Below, one piece after another: positions 1 through 9,010 of a stretch of DNA of 64,000 nucleotides (positions are counted from its first letter, which is position 1; the number at the start of each line of letters is the position of its first letter). The notes beneath the pieces are model-generated. The model was not told where the DNA came from. It did no database searches and was given only the letters and a program-made list of their open reading frames with translations. This DNA comes from Flavobacterium sp. 5 (GTDB lineage: Bacteria > Bacteroidota > Bacteroidia > Flavobacteriales > Flavobacteriaceae). Both the position numbers and the translations under genes were made by a program. The stretch covers positions 3,410,001-3,474,000 of the forward strand of contig NZ_PHUE01000001.1 in NCBI RefSeq assembly GCF_002813295.1, given 5' to 3'.

Positions 1-470
1 GGTAAAAAAGCAGATGTTGGTTGTAGTACAGAAATTTCATCGAGTAATACTTCCATAATTTTTTCTTGTTCAGGGCTAAATTCTGTTGGGTTTGCGAAAG
101 AGACAACTTTTAAAAGTAAACTTTTTAAGAAGTTCGAATTATCAAAGGCAAAACTAGAAGTCGGTAGTTTTTCTAATTGGGAAGGATCTATAAATGCCGT
201 GATAATTTTTACGTTGCTTGGAAAATATACCTGATGATCTACATTACTCGGGATCCATACGCTTTGTGTTGGATTTACAATCCAAATGTTGTTTTTTGTG
301 ACCACTTCCATGATACCACTGTCACAGGAAATGATTTGTGCTCTTGGATGCGAATGCGAATCTTGACATCTGGCATTTTGAATAATTTCAGAATAGGTCG
401 TAATCGGTCTTGACTTGTTTACTTCAAATCCCAAATCTATTTTAATAATTGTCTTATAATCATTATTCAT
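1..470 (-). CDS. AraC-family transcriptional regulator, N-terminal part (runs off the left edge)
   Basis: The minus strand is open from an ATG at 470 to the window edge, about 156 residues, with no stop. The protein begins MNNDYKTIIKIDLGF and has a cupin-like segment with the H-S-H-P-R-A-Q motif followed by WIPSNVDHQVYFPS, typical of the N-terminal sensing domain of AraC/XylS regulators. The DNA-binding helix-turn-helix half would lie left of the window. It is divergent from the methyltransferase starting at 545, with only 74 bp between the two starts, so it may control that gene and itself. The family call rests on the cupin part alone. Confidence 0.75.
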   Translation of the reverse strand, partial: MNNDYKTIIKIDLGFEVNKSRPITTYSEIIQNARCQDSHSHPRAQIISCDSGIMEVVTKNNIWIVNPTQSVWIPSNVDHQVYFPSNVKIITAFIDPSQLEKLPTSSFAFDNSNFLKSLLLKVVSFANPTEFSPEQEKIMEVLLDEISVLQPTSAFL

Positions 471-544
471 TGTACAAATATAGTAATTAGGACACGATCA
501 ATACTTTGTAATTTTGTAAAAAAGTAAAGACTAAAAAAGGTATT

Positions 545-1303
545 ATGGAAAATAAAACACACAACGAAAATGTTATTGAGCAATTTTCAAAACAGGCAAG
601 TAACTATACTTCGATTGTAGCGCATCGGGATGCTTTGGAAGAATTAATAACAATAAGCTTTGCAACTAAAGAAGATAATGTTTTAGATATTGCTTGTGGT
701 TCAGGGATTGTTTCCTGCGAATTTGCGAAACATGTAAATCACGTAACAGGCATTGATATTACTCAGGAAATGATTAATGAAGCAAAGAAACTTCAAGCCA
801 AATTTCAATTGAAAAACATCGATTGGGAAATTGGCGAAGTTACTTCTTTGCCTTATCCGGATAATAATTTTTCTATAGTCGTATCAAGATTTGGCTTACA
901 TCATTTTTTGAATCCGCAATTGGTTTTAACGGAAATGATTCGGGTTTGTAAACCAGATGGAATTGTAATGGTTGTAGATGTTGCTTTGCCTGATAATAAA
1001 ATTGATGCCTATAATATGATGGAAAAAAACAGAGATTCTTCACACGTAAAGGCTTTATCAGTAAAGGAATTTGAAATGCTTTTTGAAAAATCGAATTTAA
1101 AAGGCATTAAGCAGAGTAGTTATACTCTGAAAATTGAATTGGAAGAACAATTGAAAGCCTCTTTTCCAGAAAATAGTGAGGCTCTAAGAGAAATGATTTT
1201 GGAAGATATTGGAATTGATAATTTAGGTGTCAATGCAACTAAAATTGATGGAAAAGTGTTTTTGCATTATCCTATTTGTATTTTTTCAGGTATGAAGGTT
1301 TAA
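545..1303 (+). CDS. class I SAM-dependent methyltransferase
   Basis: A 252-residue cytoplasmic enzyme predicted to transfer a methyl group from S-adenosylmethionine. Motif I is VLDIACGSGIVSCEF, followed by the acidic residue of motif II in VTGIDIT. RFGLHHFLNP and IRVCKPDG match post-motifs of the UbiE/type 11 methyltransferase group. Substrate is not evident; the C-terminal third (about 160-252) is less typical. It is transcribed away from the AraC-type regulator at 470, which suggests regulator-controlled expression. A -7 like TAATTTTG lies at 509-516. Confidence 0.85.
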   Translation: MENKTHNENVIEQFSKQASNYTSIVAHRDALEELITISFATKEDNVLDIACGSGIVSCEFAKHVNHVTGIDITQEMINEAKKLQAKFQLKNIDWEIGEVTSLPYPDNNFSIVVSRFGLHHFLNPQLVLTEMIRVCKPDGIVMVVDVALPDNKIDAYNMMEKNRDSSHVKALSVKEFEMLFEKSNLKGIKQSSYTLKIELEEQLKASFPENSEALREMILEDIGIDNLGVNATKIDGKVFLHYPICIFSGMKV

Positions 1304-1425
1304 GAAATATTAAATTACTTTCATAATGATTCTTTTTTTGAATTAAACTCAATAAATAGCATTCTAAACTATTTTAAACTTTGTAACTTTGGCTTCAAAA
1401 ATTGTTAAACTTCAAACATATATAA

Positions 1426-2889
1426 ATGAGTCAAGAGATAAGAAATTTAGAGCCAAAAGTAGTTTGGAATAAATTTGCCGATTTGAATGCGGTGCCTCGT
1501 CCTTCTAAAAAAGAAGAGCGTGTAATAGAATTTATGAAAGATTTTGGTGCTAGTTTAGGATTAGAAACTTTTGAAGATGAGATCCGAAATGTAATTATTC
1601 GCAAGCCTGCTACTGCGGGAATGGAAAATAGAAAAGCGCTTGTATTGCAAGGACATTTGGATATGGTTCATCAAAAAAATGCAGACACTGTTTTTGACTT
1701 TGATACGCAAGGAATTGATATGTATGTTGATGGTGACTGGGTTCGTGCTCGCGGAACTACACTTGGCGCTGATAATGGTCTTGGAGTTGCTACTATAATG
1801 GCAATTTTAGAAAGCAAAGATATTCCGCATCCTGCTATTGAAGCTTTGTTTACGATTGATGAAGAAACAGGAATGACAGGAGCTTTGAATTTGAAAGGAG
1901 GAATTCTAAAAGGAGATATTTTATTGAATTTAGATACCGAAGAGGATGACGAAATTGGTATTGGTTGCGCAGGTGGAATTGATGTAACAGCTACAGCAGA
2001 ATATGATGAAGAGGAAACTCCTGAAGGCTCTGTTGGATATTCTATAACTGTAAAGGGATTAAATGGTGGACATTCAGGGATGGATATTCACAAAGGTTTA
2101 GGAAATGCTAATAAGATTATGAACCGTTTATTATTTGATGGTTTTGATAATTTTGGATTGCAAATTTCTGAAATTAATGGTGGAAGTCTTCGTAATGCGA
2201 TTCCACGTGAAAGTACTGCAAAAGTTATTATTGCTGCCGTTTATGATGAAGCTTTTGTGTTTGATATGCAAGAAATTGTAAATGAAATTAAAGCAGAGTT
2301 TCAAACTACCGAACCTAATCTTGAAGTAGTTTTTCAAAAATTAGATACACTTCCTGCAATGGTAATGCCTACAATTGCTCAATTTTATTTTGTTCGTTCG
2401 ATGTATACGGCTCATAATGGTGTGTATAGAATGAGTGCTGATTTTGATAATTTAGTTGAAACATCTAATAATATTGCCAAAGTAGAAGTAGGAGGAGGAA
2501 AATTCTCTGTAAAATGTTTAACACGTTCTTCTGTAGAATCATCTAAGTTTGACTTAGCGAATAGTTTACGTTCTGCTTTTGAATTAATGGGTTGTGAAGT
2601 AGAATTCTCAGGACCTTATCCTGGTTGGACACCAAATCCTAATTCTGAAATCTTGGAAGTTCTTGTCTCTATTTATGAAAAACAAAACGGAGAGAAACCA
2701 AATGTTGCTGCTTGTCACGCAGGTTTAGAGTGTGGAATTTTAGGAACTAATTATCCTGATATGGATATGATTTCTTTTGGACCAACAATACACGGTGCAC
2801 ATTCTCCAGATGAGAGAGCAAGTATTTCTTCAACTCAAAAATACTGGAATTTTGTATTGGAAATTTTGAAAAATATCCCAGTGAAATAA
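1426..2889 (+). CDS. pepD: aminoacyl-histidine dipeptidase (PepD, M20 family)
   Basis: A 487-residue M20-type metallopeptidase that hydrolyses Xaa-His dipeptides such as carnosine in the cytoplasm. Metal-binding blocks are visible in order: LQGHLDMVHQK, LGADNGLGVAT and TIDEETGMTGALNL, then GLNGGHSGMDIHKG of the lid/dimerisation domain and CHAGLECGIL plus SFGPTIHGAHSPDE near the C-terminus. Length matches the PepD family. A TAACTTTG -7 element lies at 1384-1391, and a terminator follows at 2909-2945, so it is probably a single-gene transcript. Confidence 0.95.
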   Translation: MSQEIRNLEPKVVWNKFADLNAVPRPSKKEERVIEFMKDFGASLGLETFEDEIRNVIIRKPATAGMENRKALVLQGHLDMVHQKNADTVFDFDTQGIDMYVDGDWVRARGTTLGADNGLGVATIMAILESKDIPHPAIEALFTIDEETGMTGALNLKGGILKGDILLNLDTEEDDEIGIGCAGGIDVTATAEYDEEETPEGSVGYSITVKGLNGGHSGMDIHKGLGNANKIMNRLLFDGFDNFGLQISEINGGSLRNAIPRESTAKVIIAAVYDEAFVFDMQEIVNEIKAEFQTTEPNLEVVFQKLDTLPAMVMPTIAQFYFVRSMYTAHNGVYRMSADFDNLVETSNNIAKVEVGGGKFSVKCLTRSSVESSKFDLANSLRSAFELMGCEVEFSGPYPGWTPNPNSEILEVLVSIYEKQNGEKPNVAACHAGLECGILGTNYPDMDMISFGPTIHGAHSPDERASISSTQKYWNFVLEILKNIPVK

Positions 2890-2908
2890 TATTTTAGTGT
2901 TTAATTTT

Positions 2909-2945
2909 AAAAAAGGGTACAGTTTTATACTGAACCCTTTTTTTT
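2909..2945 (+). terminator. intrinsic terminator after pepD
   Basis: An AAAAGGGT...ACCCTTTT hairpin, with additional CAG/CTG pairs inside it, is followed by a run of T. It lies about 20 bases after the pepD stop. Confidence 0.8.
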
Positions 2946-3118
2946 ATAAATAAAAGTATTTTTACAGAGATTTTTTAGTGGTAAATTCTTAATTTTTTTT
3001 CACTGAAATATTTGATTTAATCAAAGAATTACTATTTTTAACATGTTTTTTAGGCAAAATAGTAAAACCAAACTAGGTCTAAATAATATTAACCAAATAA
3101 ATAAAATATTAAGAATTT

Positions 3119-3604
3119 ATGAAAAAAAATCTATTACTATTGATGTTGTTTTTTGCTAGTACTGTGGCAACTTATTCTCAAAAATCTGATGCTGAAATGG
3201 AGGCAATGATGAACCTTTTGGGAGTACAAAAAAAAGAAGCAGTTGCTAAACTTGTTGCAGTTCCAGAAGCTGATGCTGTTGCTTTTTGGAAAATTTACGA
3301 TGAATATCAAGTAGAAAATAAAAAGACAGCTGTGGAAAGAATAAAATTATATGAAAAAACTGCTTTATCATATAATGACTTGAATACTGCATTAGCGGAG
3401 TCTTTGGCTATGGATTATTTTAAAAATAGAAAAGATCAAGAAGATACTTTGGAGACTTATTATAAAAAAATAAAAAAAGCTACAAATGCTACAGTTGCAT
3501 TTCAGTTTTATCAAGCAGAAGTGTACATACTAACTTTGGTTAGAGCACAAATCATGCAACAGATTCCTACTTATGGACAGTTAATACAAATGAATAAGAA
3601 ATAA
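3119..3604 (+). CDS. small secreted protein of unknown function
   Basis: 161 residues with a clear Sec signal peptide (MKKNLLLLMLFFASTVATYSQ, predicted cleavage around residue 20). The mature part is helical and charged with no cysteines, and I recognise no enzymatic motif. Weak resemblance to periplasmic all-helical proteins is only an impression. It has its own strong terminator at 3619-3660 and is preceded by a 230-bp AT-rich leader, so it is likely monocistronic. No function is assigned. Confidence 0.8.
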   Translation: MKKNLLLLMLFFASTVATYSQKSDAEMEAMMNLLGVQKKEAVAKLVAVPEADAVAFWKIYDEYQVENKKTAVERIKLYEKTALSYNDLNTALAESLAMDYFKNRKDQEDTLETYYKKIKKATNATVAFQFYQAEVYILTLVRAQIMQQIPTYGQLIQMNKK

Positions 3605-3618
3605 TAAAATTATTGTTT

Positions 3619-3660
3619 TAAAAAAGGGGTTCAGTTTTTTTATAACTGAACCCCTTTTTT
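3619..3660 (+). terminator. strong intrinsic terminator
   Basis: A perfect 16-bp stem (AAAAAGGGGTTCAGTT at 3621-3636 with its complement at 3644-3659) and T-runs on both strands. It can serve the secreted protein at 3119 and the small minus-strand gene ending at 3683. Confidence 0.9.
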
Positions 3661-3682
3661 TATTTAGTACTGAGTACTAATT

Positions 3683-3793
3683 TTAGTCTCTTTTCGGACT
3701 ATTTTTCTTTTCTCTCTTTTCTTCCTTTTTTTCTTTTGCGGTTTTAAGAGGCTCTTTTTTGACGGTTTTTTTTGCGTCTTGACTTTTTGACAT
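3683..3793 (-). CDS. 36-residue highly basic/charged peptide (small ORF)
   Basis: The reverse strand encodes a 36-residue peptide starting MSKSQDAKKTVKKEPLKTAK and ending NSPKRD, with a TAA stop at 3683. Roughly half of the residues are Lys, Glu, Arg or Asp, and there is no hydrophobic core or signal. It ends immediately before the bidirectional terminator at 3619-3660 and is followed upstream (3794-4081) by AT-rich non-coding DNA. The composition is far from what random AT-rich sequence gives. It could be a nucleic-acid-binding or disordered peptide. No function is known to me. Confidence 0.6.
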   Translation of the reverse strand: MSKSQDAKKTVKKEPLKTAKEKKEEKREKKNSPKRD

Positions 3794-4081
3794 GATCGTA
3801 TTTTTTTAGTTGTTTTTTATAAATCTAATTAAGTAAAGTTAACATTTTTTTTCATTTTTTGTTATAATATTATTGTTGACGATATACTTATGTATTATTT
3901 TTTTTAGTCTTCGTTCTTGCCAAATCACTAATTTTATTTTGGAAGTCAGATCTAATTCGGTTTGCCTTTGTACAAAAAAGACACAGGTTTTTTTCCATTA
4001 CTTGTGTATTGTTTGATCATAATAGTGTGATTCAGAGAATAAAAATTTCTGTTTTTTGCTTTTCTATTATTTTTTTATAAT
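3794..4081. other. AT-rich intergenic region
   Basis: About 290 bases of very AT-rich DNA between the small basic peptide and the cupin gene. It must contain the promoter of the peptide on the minus strand. I see no further ORF, repeat or convincing hairpin. Confidence 0.5.
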
Positions 4082-4429
4082 TTATTCACTTGGTTTCAAA
4101 AAAGCCCCGTCAATGATTAATAATATGACTTTATTTGTAGTTACAGAACGATGTGAACTCAAATCATCAGAAACGATATAAGTCATTCCTTGGGTAAGTT
4201 TGAAGGTTTCGCCGTTTTCTAATTCACTATTGAATTCACCTTCCAGACAATGTACAATATGTCCTTTTTGACACCAATGGTCTGCCAAATAATTTTCAGA
4301 ATAAATTACTTTTCTAATTCGAAGTCCATCTAATAACACACTTTGCCAATAAGCTGTTCCTGACGTTCCTTTGTGTTCTATAGTTGTTATATTGTCCCAA
4401 TTTATAGTTTGAAAAGGTATGGTATACAT
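4082..4429 (-). CDS. DHCW-motif-type cupin fold protein
   Basis: A 115-residue single-domain cupin. The segment ENYLADHWCQKGHIVHCLEGEF carries the DHWC...H signature seen in the small 'DHCW motif' cupin proteins, followed by the second cupin strand GETFKLTQGMTYIVSDD. Such proteins are cytoplasmic and may bind a metal through the His residues; a specific substrate is not known. It stands alone, convergent with the upstream genes. Start ATG at 4429 is the only sensible start. Confidence 0.8.
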   Translation of the reverse strand: MYTIPFQTINWDNITTIEHKGTSGTAYWQSVLLDGLRIRKVIYSENYLADHWCQKGHIVHCLEGEFNSELENGETFKLTQGMTYIVSDDLSSHRSVTTNKVILLIIDGAFLKPSE

Positions 4430-4502
4430 TTAATTTGTTTTTTATTCAAAGTAAATTTAAGGAATATATTCAATATTGTATGTTTTGATTTTTTATAAAA
4501 AA

Positions 4503-4530
4503 ATCCCCAATTACGAAAGTAGTTGGGGAT
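4503..4530 (-). terminator. secA terminator
   Basis: A 12-bp stem (ATCCCCAATTAC/GTAGTTGGGGAT with one wobble pair) and a GAAA-type loop. On the minus strand it is followed by a run of seven T, directly downstream of the secA stop at 4551. Confidence 0.85.
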
Positions 4531-4550
4531 TCAAATTAAATCTATTTTTA

Positions 4551-7500
4551 TTAAGAAACTAAGACCCAAGCTCCGCTAGCTATTAAACTTTCGGCTTTTT
4601 TGAATTTTATTTCTTGTGTTTGCCCATTGGCTACATTTTGAATCGTTACAGTATCATTACGATTAATTTTTGGCATATCGCGAACGATAGTTTCGGTAAC
4701 TTGTCGTTGTTGTGTTTCTCCAGCTTCACGATTAGCGCTTTCGCTATTTGGAATTTCGTCTTTGCTCAATTGGTAATTTTCTACTTGACGCTCGATTCTT
4801 GCTTCTTCAATAACAGGAGCATTTTGAGCTGGTAAATCACCTTTAAACAAGAATGAAATTACTTCTTTGTTTACATTATCAAGCATAGAACGGAATAAGT
4901 TAAACGCTTCTAATTTGTAAATAAGCAATGGATCTTTTTGTTCGTGAACAGCTAATTGAACAGATTGTTTTAATTCGTCCATTTTGCGTAAATGCTTTTT
5001 CCAAGCTTCATCAACAATAGATAATGTGATGTTCTTTTCAAAATCAGCTACTAATTGGTTTCCTTGTGTATCGTATGCTTTTTTCAAGTCAGTAACAACA
5101 TTGAACATTTTTATTCCATCAGTAAAAGGAACTACAATACGTTCAAAACGGTTGTTTTTATCTTCATAAACATTCTGAATGATAGGGAAGGCTTCTCTAG
5201 CACTTCTCTCAGTTTTTTGAGTATAAAATTCAAGGGCTGCTTTGTACAATTTACCTGTAATTTCAATTTCTGTCAATTTAGAGAAATCCTCTTGTGAAAC
5301 TGGTGAAGTGAATGAGAAATAACGAATAATTTCGAATTCAAAATCTTTAAAGCTGTTTTTGGCTTTATTGTCATCAACAATTAATTCGCAAGTGTCATAA
5401 AGCATATTAGCGATATCAAGTTTCAAACGCTCACCAAACAAGGCGTGACGACGACGTTTGTACACTACTTCACGTTGTGCGTTCATTACGTCATCATATT
5501 CTAATAAACGTTTACGAACACCAAAGTTATTTTCTTCTACTTTTTTCTGAGCACGTTCAATAGATTTAGTCATCATCGAATGCTGAATAACTTCACCTTC
5601 TTGTAATCCCATTCTATCCATTACTTTGGCTACTCTTTCAGAACCAAATAAACGCATCAAGTTATCTTCAAGAGAAACATAAAATTGTGAACTTCCTGGG
5701 TCTCCTTGACGACCAGCACGACCACGTAACTGACGGTCAACACGACGCGAATCGTGACGTTCTGTACCTACGATTGCTAAACCACCAGCAGCTTTTACTT
5801 CTGGAGTCAATTTAATATCGGTACCACGACCTGCCATATTAGTTGCAATAGTTACTACACCAGGTTTTCCAGCTTCTTCTACGATTTGAGCTTCTTGCTT
5901 GTGCATTTTTGCATTCAATACGTTGTGAGTAACACCACGCATTTTCAACATTCTACTTAATAATTCTGAGATCTCAACAGAAGTTGTACCAATAAGAACT
6001 GGTCTTCCTGCTTTTGATAATTCAGTTACATCTTCGATTACTGCATTGAATTTTTCACGAGTTGTTTTGTAGATGAAATCTTCTTTGTCAAGACGAGAGA
6101 TTCCTCTGTTAGTTGGGATTTCAACAACATCTAATTTGTAGATTTCCCAAAGCTCACCAGCTTCAGTTACAGCTGTTCCAGTCATACCACCTAATTTGTT
6201 GTACATTCTGAAATAGTTCTGTAATGTAACCGTTGCAAATGTTTGAGTAGCAGCTTCGATTTTTACATTTTCTTTAGCTTCAATCGCTTGGTGTAAACCG
6301 TCTGAATAACGTCGACCATCCATGATACGACCTGTTTGCTCATCTACGATCATGATTTTGTTGTCCATGATTACATATTCTACATCTTTTTCAAAAAGTG
6401 AATAGGCTTTTAAAAGTTGAGTCAAGGTGTGAATACGCTCGCTTTTTACTCCGAAATCTTGAAATAATCTTTCTTTTTCTTCCGCTTCCGCATCTTTGTC
6501 TAATTTTTTCTTTTCGATAGCAGCAATTTCAGTTCCAATGTCTGGAAGTACGAAAAAGTCTGCATCAGTATCTTTTGAAAGGAATGCTACCCCATTATCA
6601 GACAAACTTACTTGGTTGTTTTTTTCTTCAATAACAAAATACAACGCTTCGTCCACTTTTGGCATTTCGCGATTGTTATCTTGCATGTATGTGTTTTCAG
6701 TTTTTTGAAGCAATTGTTTGATTCCTTCTTCACTCAAAAATTTAATTAACGCTTTGTTTTTAGGTAAACTTCTGTAAGCTCTTAACAACAAGAAACCACC
6801 TTCTTTAGTATTTCCTTCTTTGATTAATTTTTTTGCTTCAGCAAGAAAACCATTTGCCAATTGACGTTGTAAGGCAACCAAATTTTCAATTTTTGGCTTC
6901 AACTCATTAAATTCATGACGATCTCCTTGAGGAACTGGACCTGAAATAATAAGTGGTGTACGAGCATCATCAATTAAAACTGAATCGACCTCATCGACGA
7001 TTGCGTAATTATGTTTTCTTTGAACTAAATCTTCCGGAGAGTGAGACATGTTATCTCTTAGGTAGTCAAAACCAAATTCGTTGTTGGTACCGTAAGTAAT
7101 GTCTGCATTGTAAGCATTTCTTCTTCCTTCTGTACTAGGTTGGTGATTGTCAATACAATCAACAGTCAATCCATGAAATTCAAATAAAGGAGCTTTCCAA
7201 GTACTATCACGTTTTGCCAAGTAGTCATTCACAGTTACTAAGTGAACTCCGTTTCCTGTCAAAGCATTTAAATATAATGGCAAAGTAGCCACTAATGTTT
7301 TTCCTTCACCTGTTTGCATTTCGGCAACTTTACCTTCATGCAAAACCATACCGCCAATTAATTGAACATCATAGTGAATCATGTCCCAAGTAATTTGCTT
7401 TCCAGCTGCATTCCAAGTGTTAGCCCAAACTGCATTATCGCCGTCAAGAGTAATATACGTTTTTGAAGCCGAAAGTTCTCTGTCTTTTGTAGTTGCAGTA

Positions 7501-7892
7501 ACAGTAATCTCAGTATTATCTTTGAAACGTCTTGCAGTTTCTTTAACTACTGAAAAAGCTTCTGGAAGAATTTCTAATAAAGTTTTTTCAGAGATATCAT
7601 AAGCTTCTTTTTCAAGAGCATCAATAGCAATATAAATATCTTCGCGTTTGTCAATATCTTCAATGCTTTCTACTTCTAACTTAAGAGAAGCGATTTTGGT
7701 ATCTTTTTCAGCACGAGCTTGTTTTATTTTTTCTTTAAAAAAAGCAGTTCTCGCTCTTAATTCGTCATGTGACAAAGATTGTAAAGCGCTTTCAAAAGTC
7801 TTTATTTTATTTAAATACGGCTGTAAAGCTTTTACATCTTTCTCGGATTTATCTCCAACAAAGATTTTAATAATACTGTTTATGAAACTCAT
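4551..7892 (-). CDS. secA: preprotein translocase ATPase SecA
   Basis: A 1113-residue motor protein that drives Sec-dependent export across the inner membrane. Walker A is AEMQTGEGKTL, the DEAD-like box is VDEVDSVLIDDARTPL, and motor domain 2 shows MAGRGTDIKL and RQLRGRAGRQGDPGSSQF. It is longer than the about 900 residues of E. coli SecA; part of the extra length is a charged insertion around residues 330-490, as seen in Bacteroidota. The C-terminus ends in a lysine-rich tail without the CxC...CH(C) zinc motif. It is followed by its own terminator at 4503-4530 and preceded by the DUF2795 gene, separated by a terminator. Confidence 0.98.
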   Translation of the reverse strand: MSFINSIIKIFVGDKSEKDVKALQPYLNKIKTFESALQSLSHDELRARTAFFKEKIKQARAEKDTKIASLKLEVESIEDIDKREDIYIAIDALEKEAYDISEKTLLEILPEAFSVVKETARRFKDNTEITVTATTKDRELSASKTYITLDGDNAVWANTWNAAGKQITWDMIHYDVQLIGGMVLHEGKVAEMQTGEGKTLVATLPLYLNALTGNGVHLVTVNDYLAKRDSTWKAPLFEFHGLTVDCIDNHQPSTEGRRNAYNADITYGTNNEFGFDYLRDNMSHSPEDLVQRKHNYAIVDEVDSVLIDDARTPLIISGPVPQGDRHEFNELKPKIENLVALQRQLANGFLAEAKKLIKEGNTKEGGFLLLRAYRSLPKNKALIKFLSEEGIKQLLQKTENTYMQDNNREMPKVDEALYFVIEEKNNQVSLSDNGVAFLSKDTDADFFVLPDIGTEIAAIEKKKLDKDAEAEEKERLFQDFGVKSERIHTLTQLLKAYSLFEKDVEYVIMDNKIMIVDEQTGRIMDGRRYSDGLHQAIEAKENVKIEAATQTFATVTLQNYFRMYNKLGGMTGTAVTEAGELWEIYKLDVVEIPTNRGISRLDKEDFIYKTTREKFNAVIEDVTELSKAGRPVLIGTTSVEISELLSRMLKMRGVTHNVLNAKMHKQEAQIVEEAGKPGVVTIATNMAGRGTDIKLTPEVKAAGGLAIVGTERHDSRRVDRQLRGRAGRQGDPGSSQFYVSLEDNLMRLFGSERVAKVMDRMGLQEGEVIQHSMMTKSIERAQKKVEENNFGVRKRLLEYDDVMNAQREVVYKRRRHALFGERLKLDIANMLYDTCELIVDDNKAKNSFKDFEFEIIRYFSFTSPVSQEDFSKLTEIEITGKLYKAALEFYTQKTERSAREAFPIIQNVYEDKNNRFERIVVPFTDGIKMFNVVTDLKKAYDTQGNQLVADFEKNITLSIVDEAWKKHLRKMDELKQSVQLAVHEQKDPLLIYKLEAFNLFRSMLDNVNKEVISFLFKGDLPAQNAPVIEEARIERQVENYQLSKDEIPNSESANREAGETQQRQVTETIVRDMPKINRNDTVTIQNVANGQTQEIKFKKAESLIASGAWVLVS

Positions 7893-7936
7893 GATCTGTT
7901 TTTATTTCTATTTAATATATCTGCGTAAATTTAAAC

Positions 7937-7965
7937 AAAAAAAAAGCCTCTTTTGAGACTTTTTC
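7937..7965 (-). terminator. terminator between the DUF2795 gene and secA
   Basis: On the minus strand an AAGTCTC AAAA GAGGCTT hairpin is followed by nine T. It lies 13 bases after the stop of the DUF2795 gene, so secA probably has its own promoter. Confidence 0.75.
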
Positions 7966-7977
7966 TTGGTTTACTTT

Positions 7978-8199
7978 TTAATATTCATCCTCGTTCCAAA
8001 GATAATCTTCGTCTGTTGGATAATCTGGCCAAATTTCTTCCATTGATTCATATATCTCGCCTTCATCTTCTATTGATTGAAGGTTTTCTACCACTTCTAA
8101 TGGAGCTCCTGCTCTAATAGCGTAGTCAATAAGTTCGTCTTTGTTAGCAGGCCACGGTGCATCGCTTAAATATGATGCTAATTCTAATGTCCAATACAT
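7978..8199 (-). CDS. DUF2795 domain-containing protein
   Basis: A 73-residue acidic protein, MYWTLELASYLSDAPWPANK..., matching the DUF2795 family, whose members are small helical proteins of unknown role. The reading frame extends upstream to 8250, but a promoter -7 element TATTTTTG with a TTG 22 bases before it lies inside that extension. The ATG at 8199 is therefore the likely start and gives the conserved N-terminus. The gene has its own terminator and sits next to secA. I do not assign a function. Confidence 0.85.
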   Translation of the reverse strand: MYWTLELASYLSDAPWPANKDELIDYAIRAGAPLEVVENLQSIEDEGEIYESMEEIWPDYPTDEDYLWNEDEY

Positions 8200-8250
8200 A
8201 TCTATCGATTTAGTTTTGTGCAAAAATAAATTTTTTACTGAAAAAGACAA
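8200..8250 (-). promoter_or_regulatory. Bacteroidota-type promoter of the DUF2795 gene
   Basis: On the minus strand TATTTTTG (-7, consensus TAnnTTTG) precedes the ATG at 8199 by about 20 bases. A TTG lies 22 bases from its first base to the -7 box. This overlaps the longer open frame and argues against the upstream start. Confidence 0.6.
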
Positions 8251-8378
8251 GTAAAAAACGATTTATTTTTTATAAAGTTAAGAACGTTTGTTTTTCGTGC
8301 TTCATAATCATTTTCAGAATGAAGTATCTTACTAAAAATGATCTCTGTAAATTAGCTGTTTAAAATTTAAAAAGGACA

Positions 8379-8948
8379 CTATTTTCTAGGTATCCATTTT
8401 ACTTCTTCAGCGTTTAAATCAAGTGACAACTTTCGTGCCAATACAAAAAGGTAGTCAGAAAGTCGGTTTAGGTATTTAATAGCTATTTCAGCAACAGGTT
8501 CATTATGACTCAAATGCACTGCTAAGCGCTCTGCACGGCGACAAATACATCTTGTAATATGACAATATGACACTGTTTGATGCCCTCCAGGTAAAACAAA
8601 ATGAGTCATTGGTGGCAATTTTTCTTCCATAGCATCTATTTCATTTTCTAATAATTCGATATCAATTTCGGTTATTCCTAGTTTTTTTAATCGAAGTTCA
8701 CCGTTTTTCATCACTTCTTTTTCGGGAGGAGTAGCTAGAATAGCACCAATAGTAAATAATCTATCTTGAATTTCAATAAGAATTTCTTTATAGTGATTGT
8801 TTATCTCTTGGTCACGAATAAGTCCAATGTAAGAATTCAATTCGTCTATAGTTCCATAACTTTCTATTCGTGCATGATCTTTTGGTACACGAGTTCCACC
8901 AAAAAGGGCGGTAGTTCCTCCATCTCCAGTTTTTGTATATACTTTCAT
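8379..8948 (-). CDS. cob(I)yrinic acid a,c-diamide adenosyltransferase (PduO type)
   Basis: A 189-residue ATP:cob(I)alamin adenosyltransferase that makes adenosylcobalamin. The N-terminal ATP-binding signature YTKTGDGGTTALFGG is intact, followed by KDHARIESYGTIDELNSYIG. The conserved CRRAERLAVHL helix and LNRLSDYLFVLAR near the C-terminus match the PduO family. Length fits. It precedes the DUF2795 and secA genes on the same strand, a housekeeping grouping rather than a cobalamin operon. A B12-binding radical SAM protein at 53.2 kb is a possible cofactor user. Confidence 0.93.
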   Translation of the reverse strand: MKVYTKTGDGGTTALFGGTRVPKDHARIESYGTIDELNSYIGLIRDQEINNHYKEILIEIQDRLFTIGAILATPPEKEVMKNGELRLKKLGITEIDIELLENEIDAMEEKLPPMTHFVLPGGHQTVSYCHITRCICRRAERLAVHLSHNEPVAEIAIKYLNRLSDYLFVLARKLSLDLNAEEVKWIPRK

Positions 8949-9010
8949 TTTTTTTGATTTTAGAATTCTGATTTTAGATTAATATTCAATCTAAAATTTA
9001 CAATCACAAA

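Noticed and set aside
177-413. Plus-strand 78-residue open frame
   Set aside because: It lies antisense to the well-supported AraC-type frame (1-470 minus) and has no domain resemblance.
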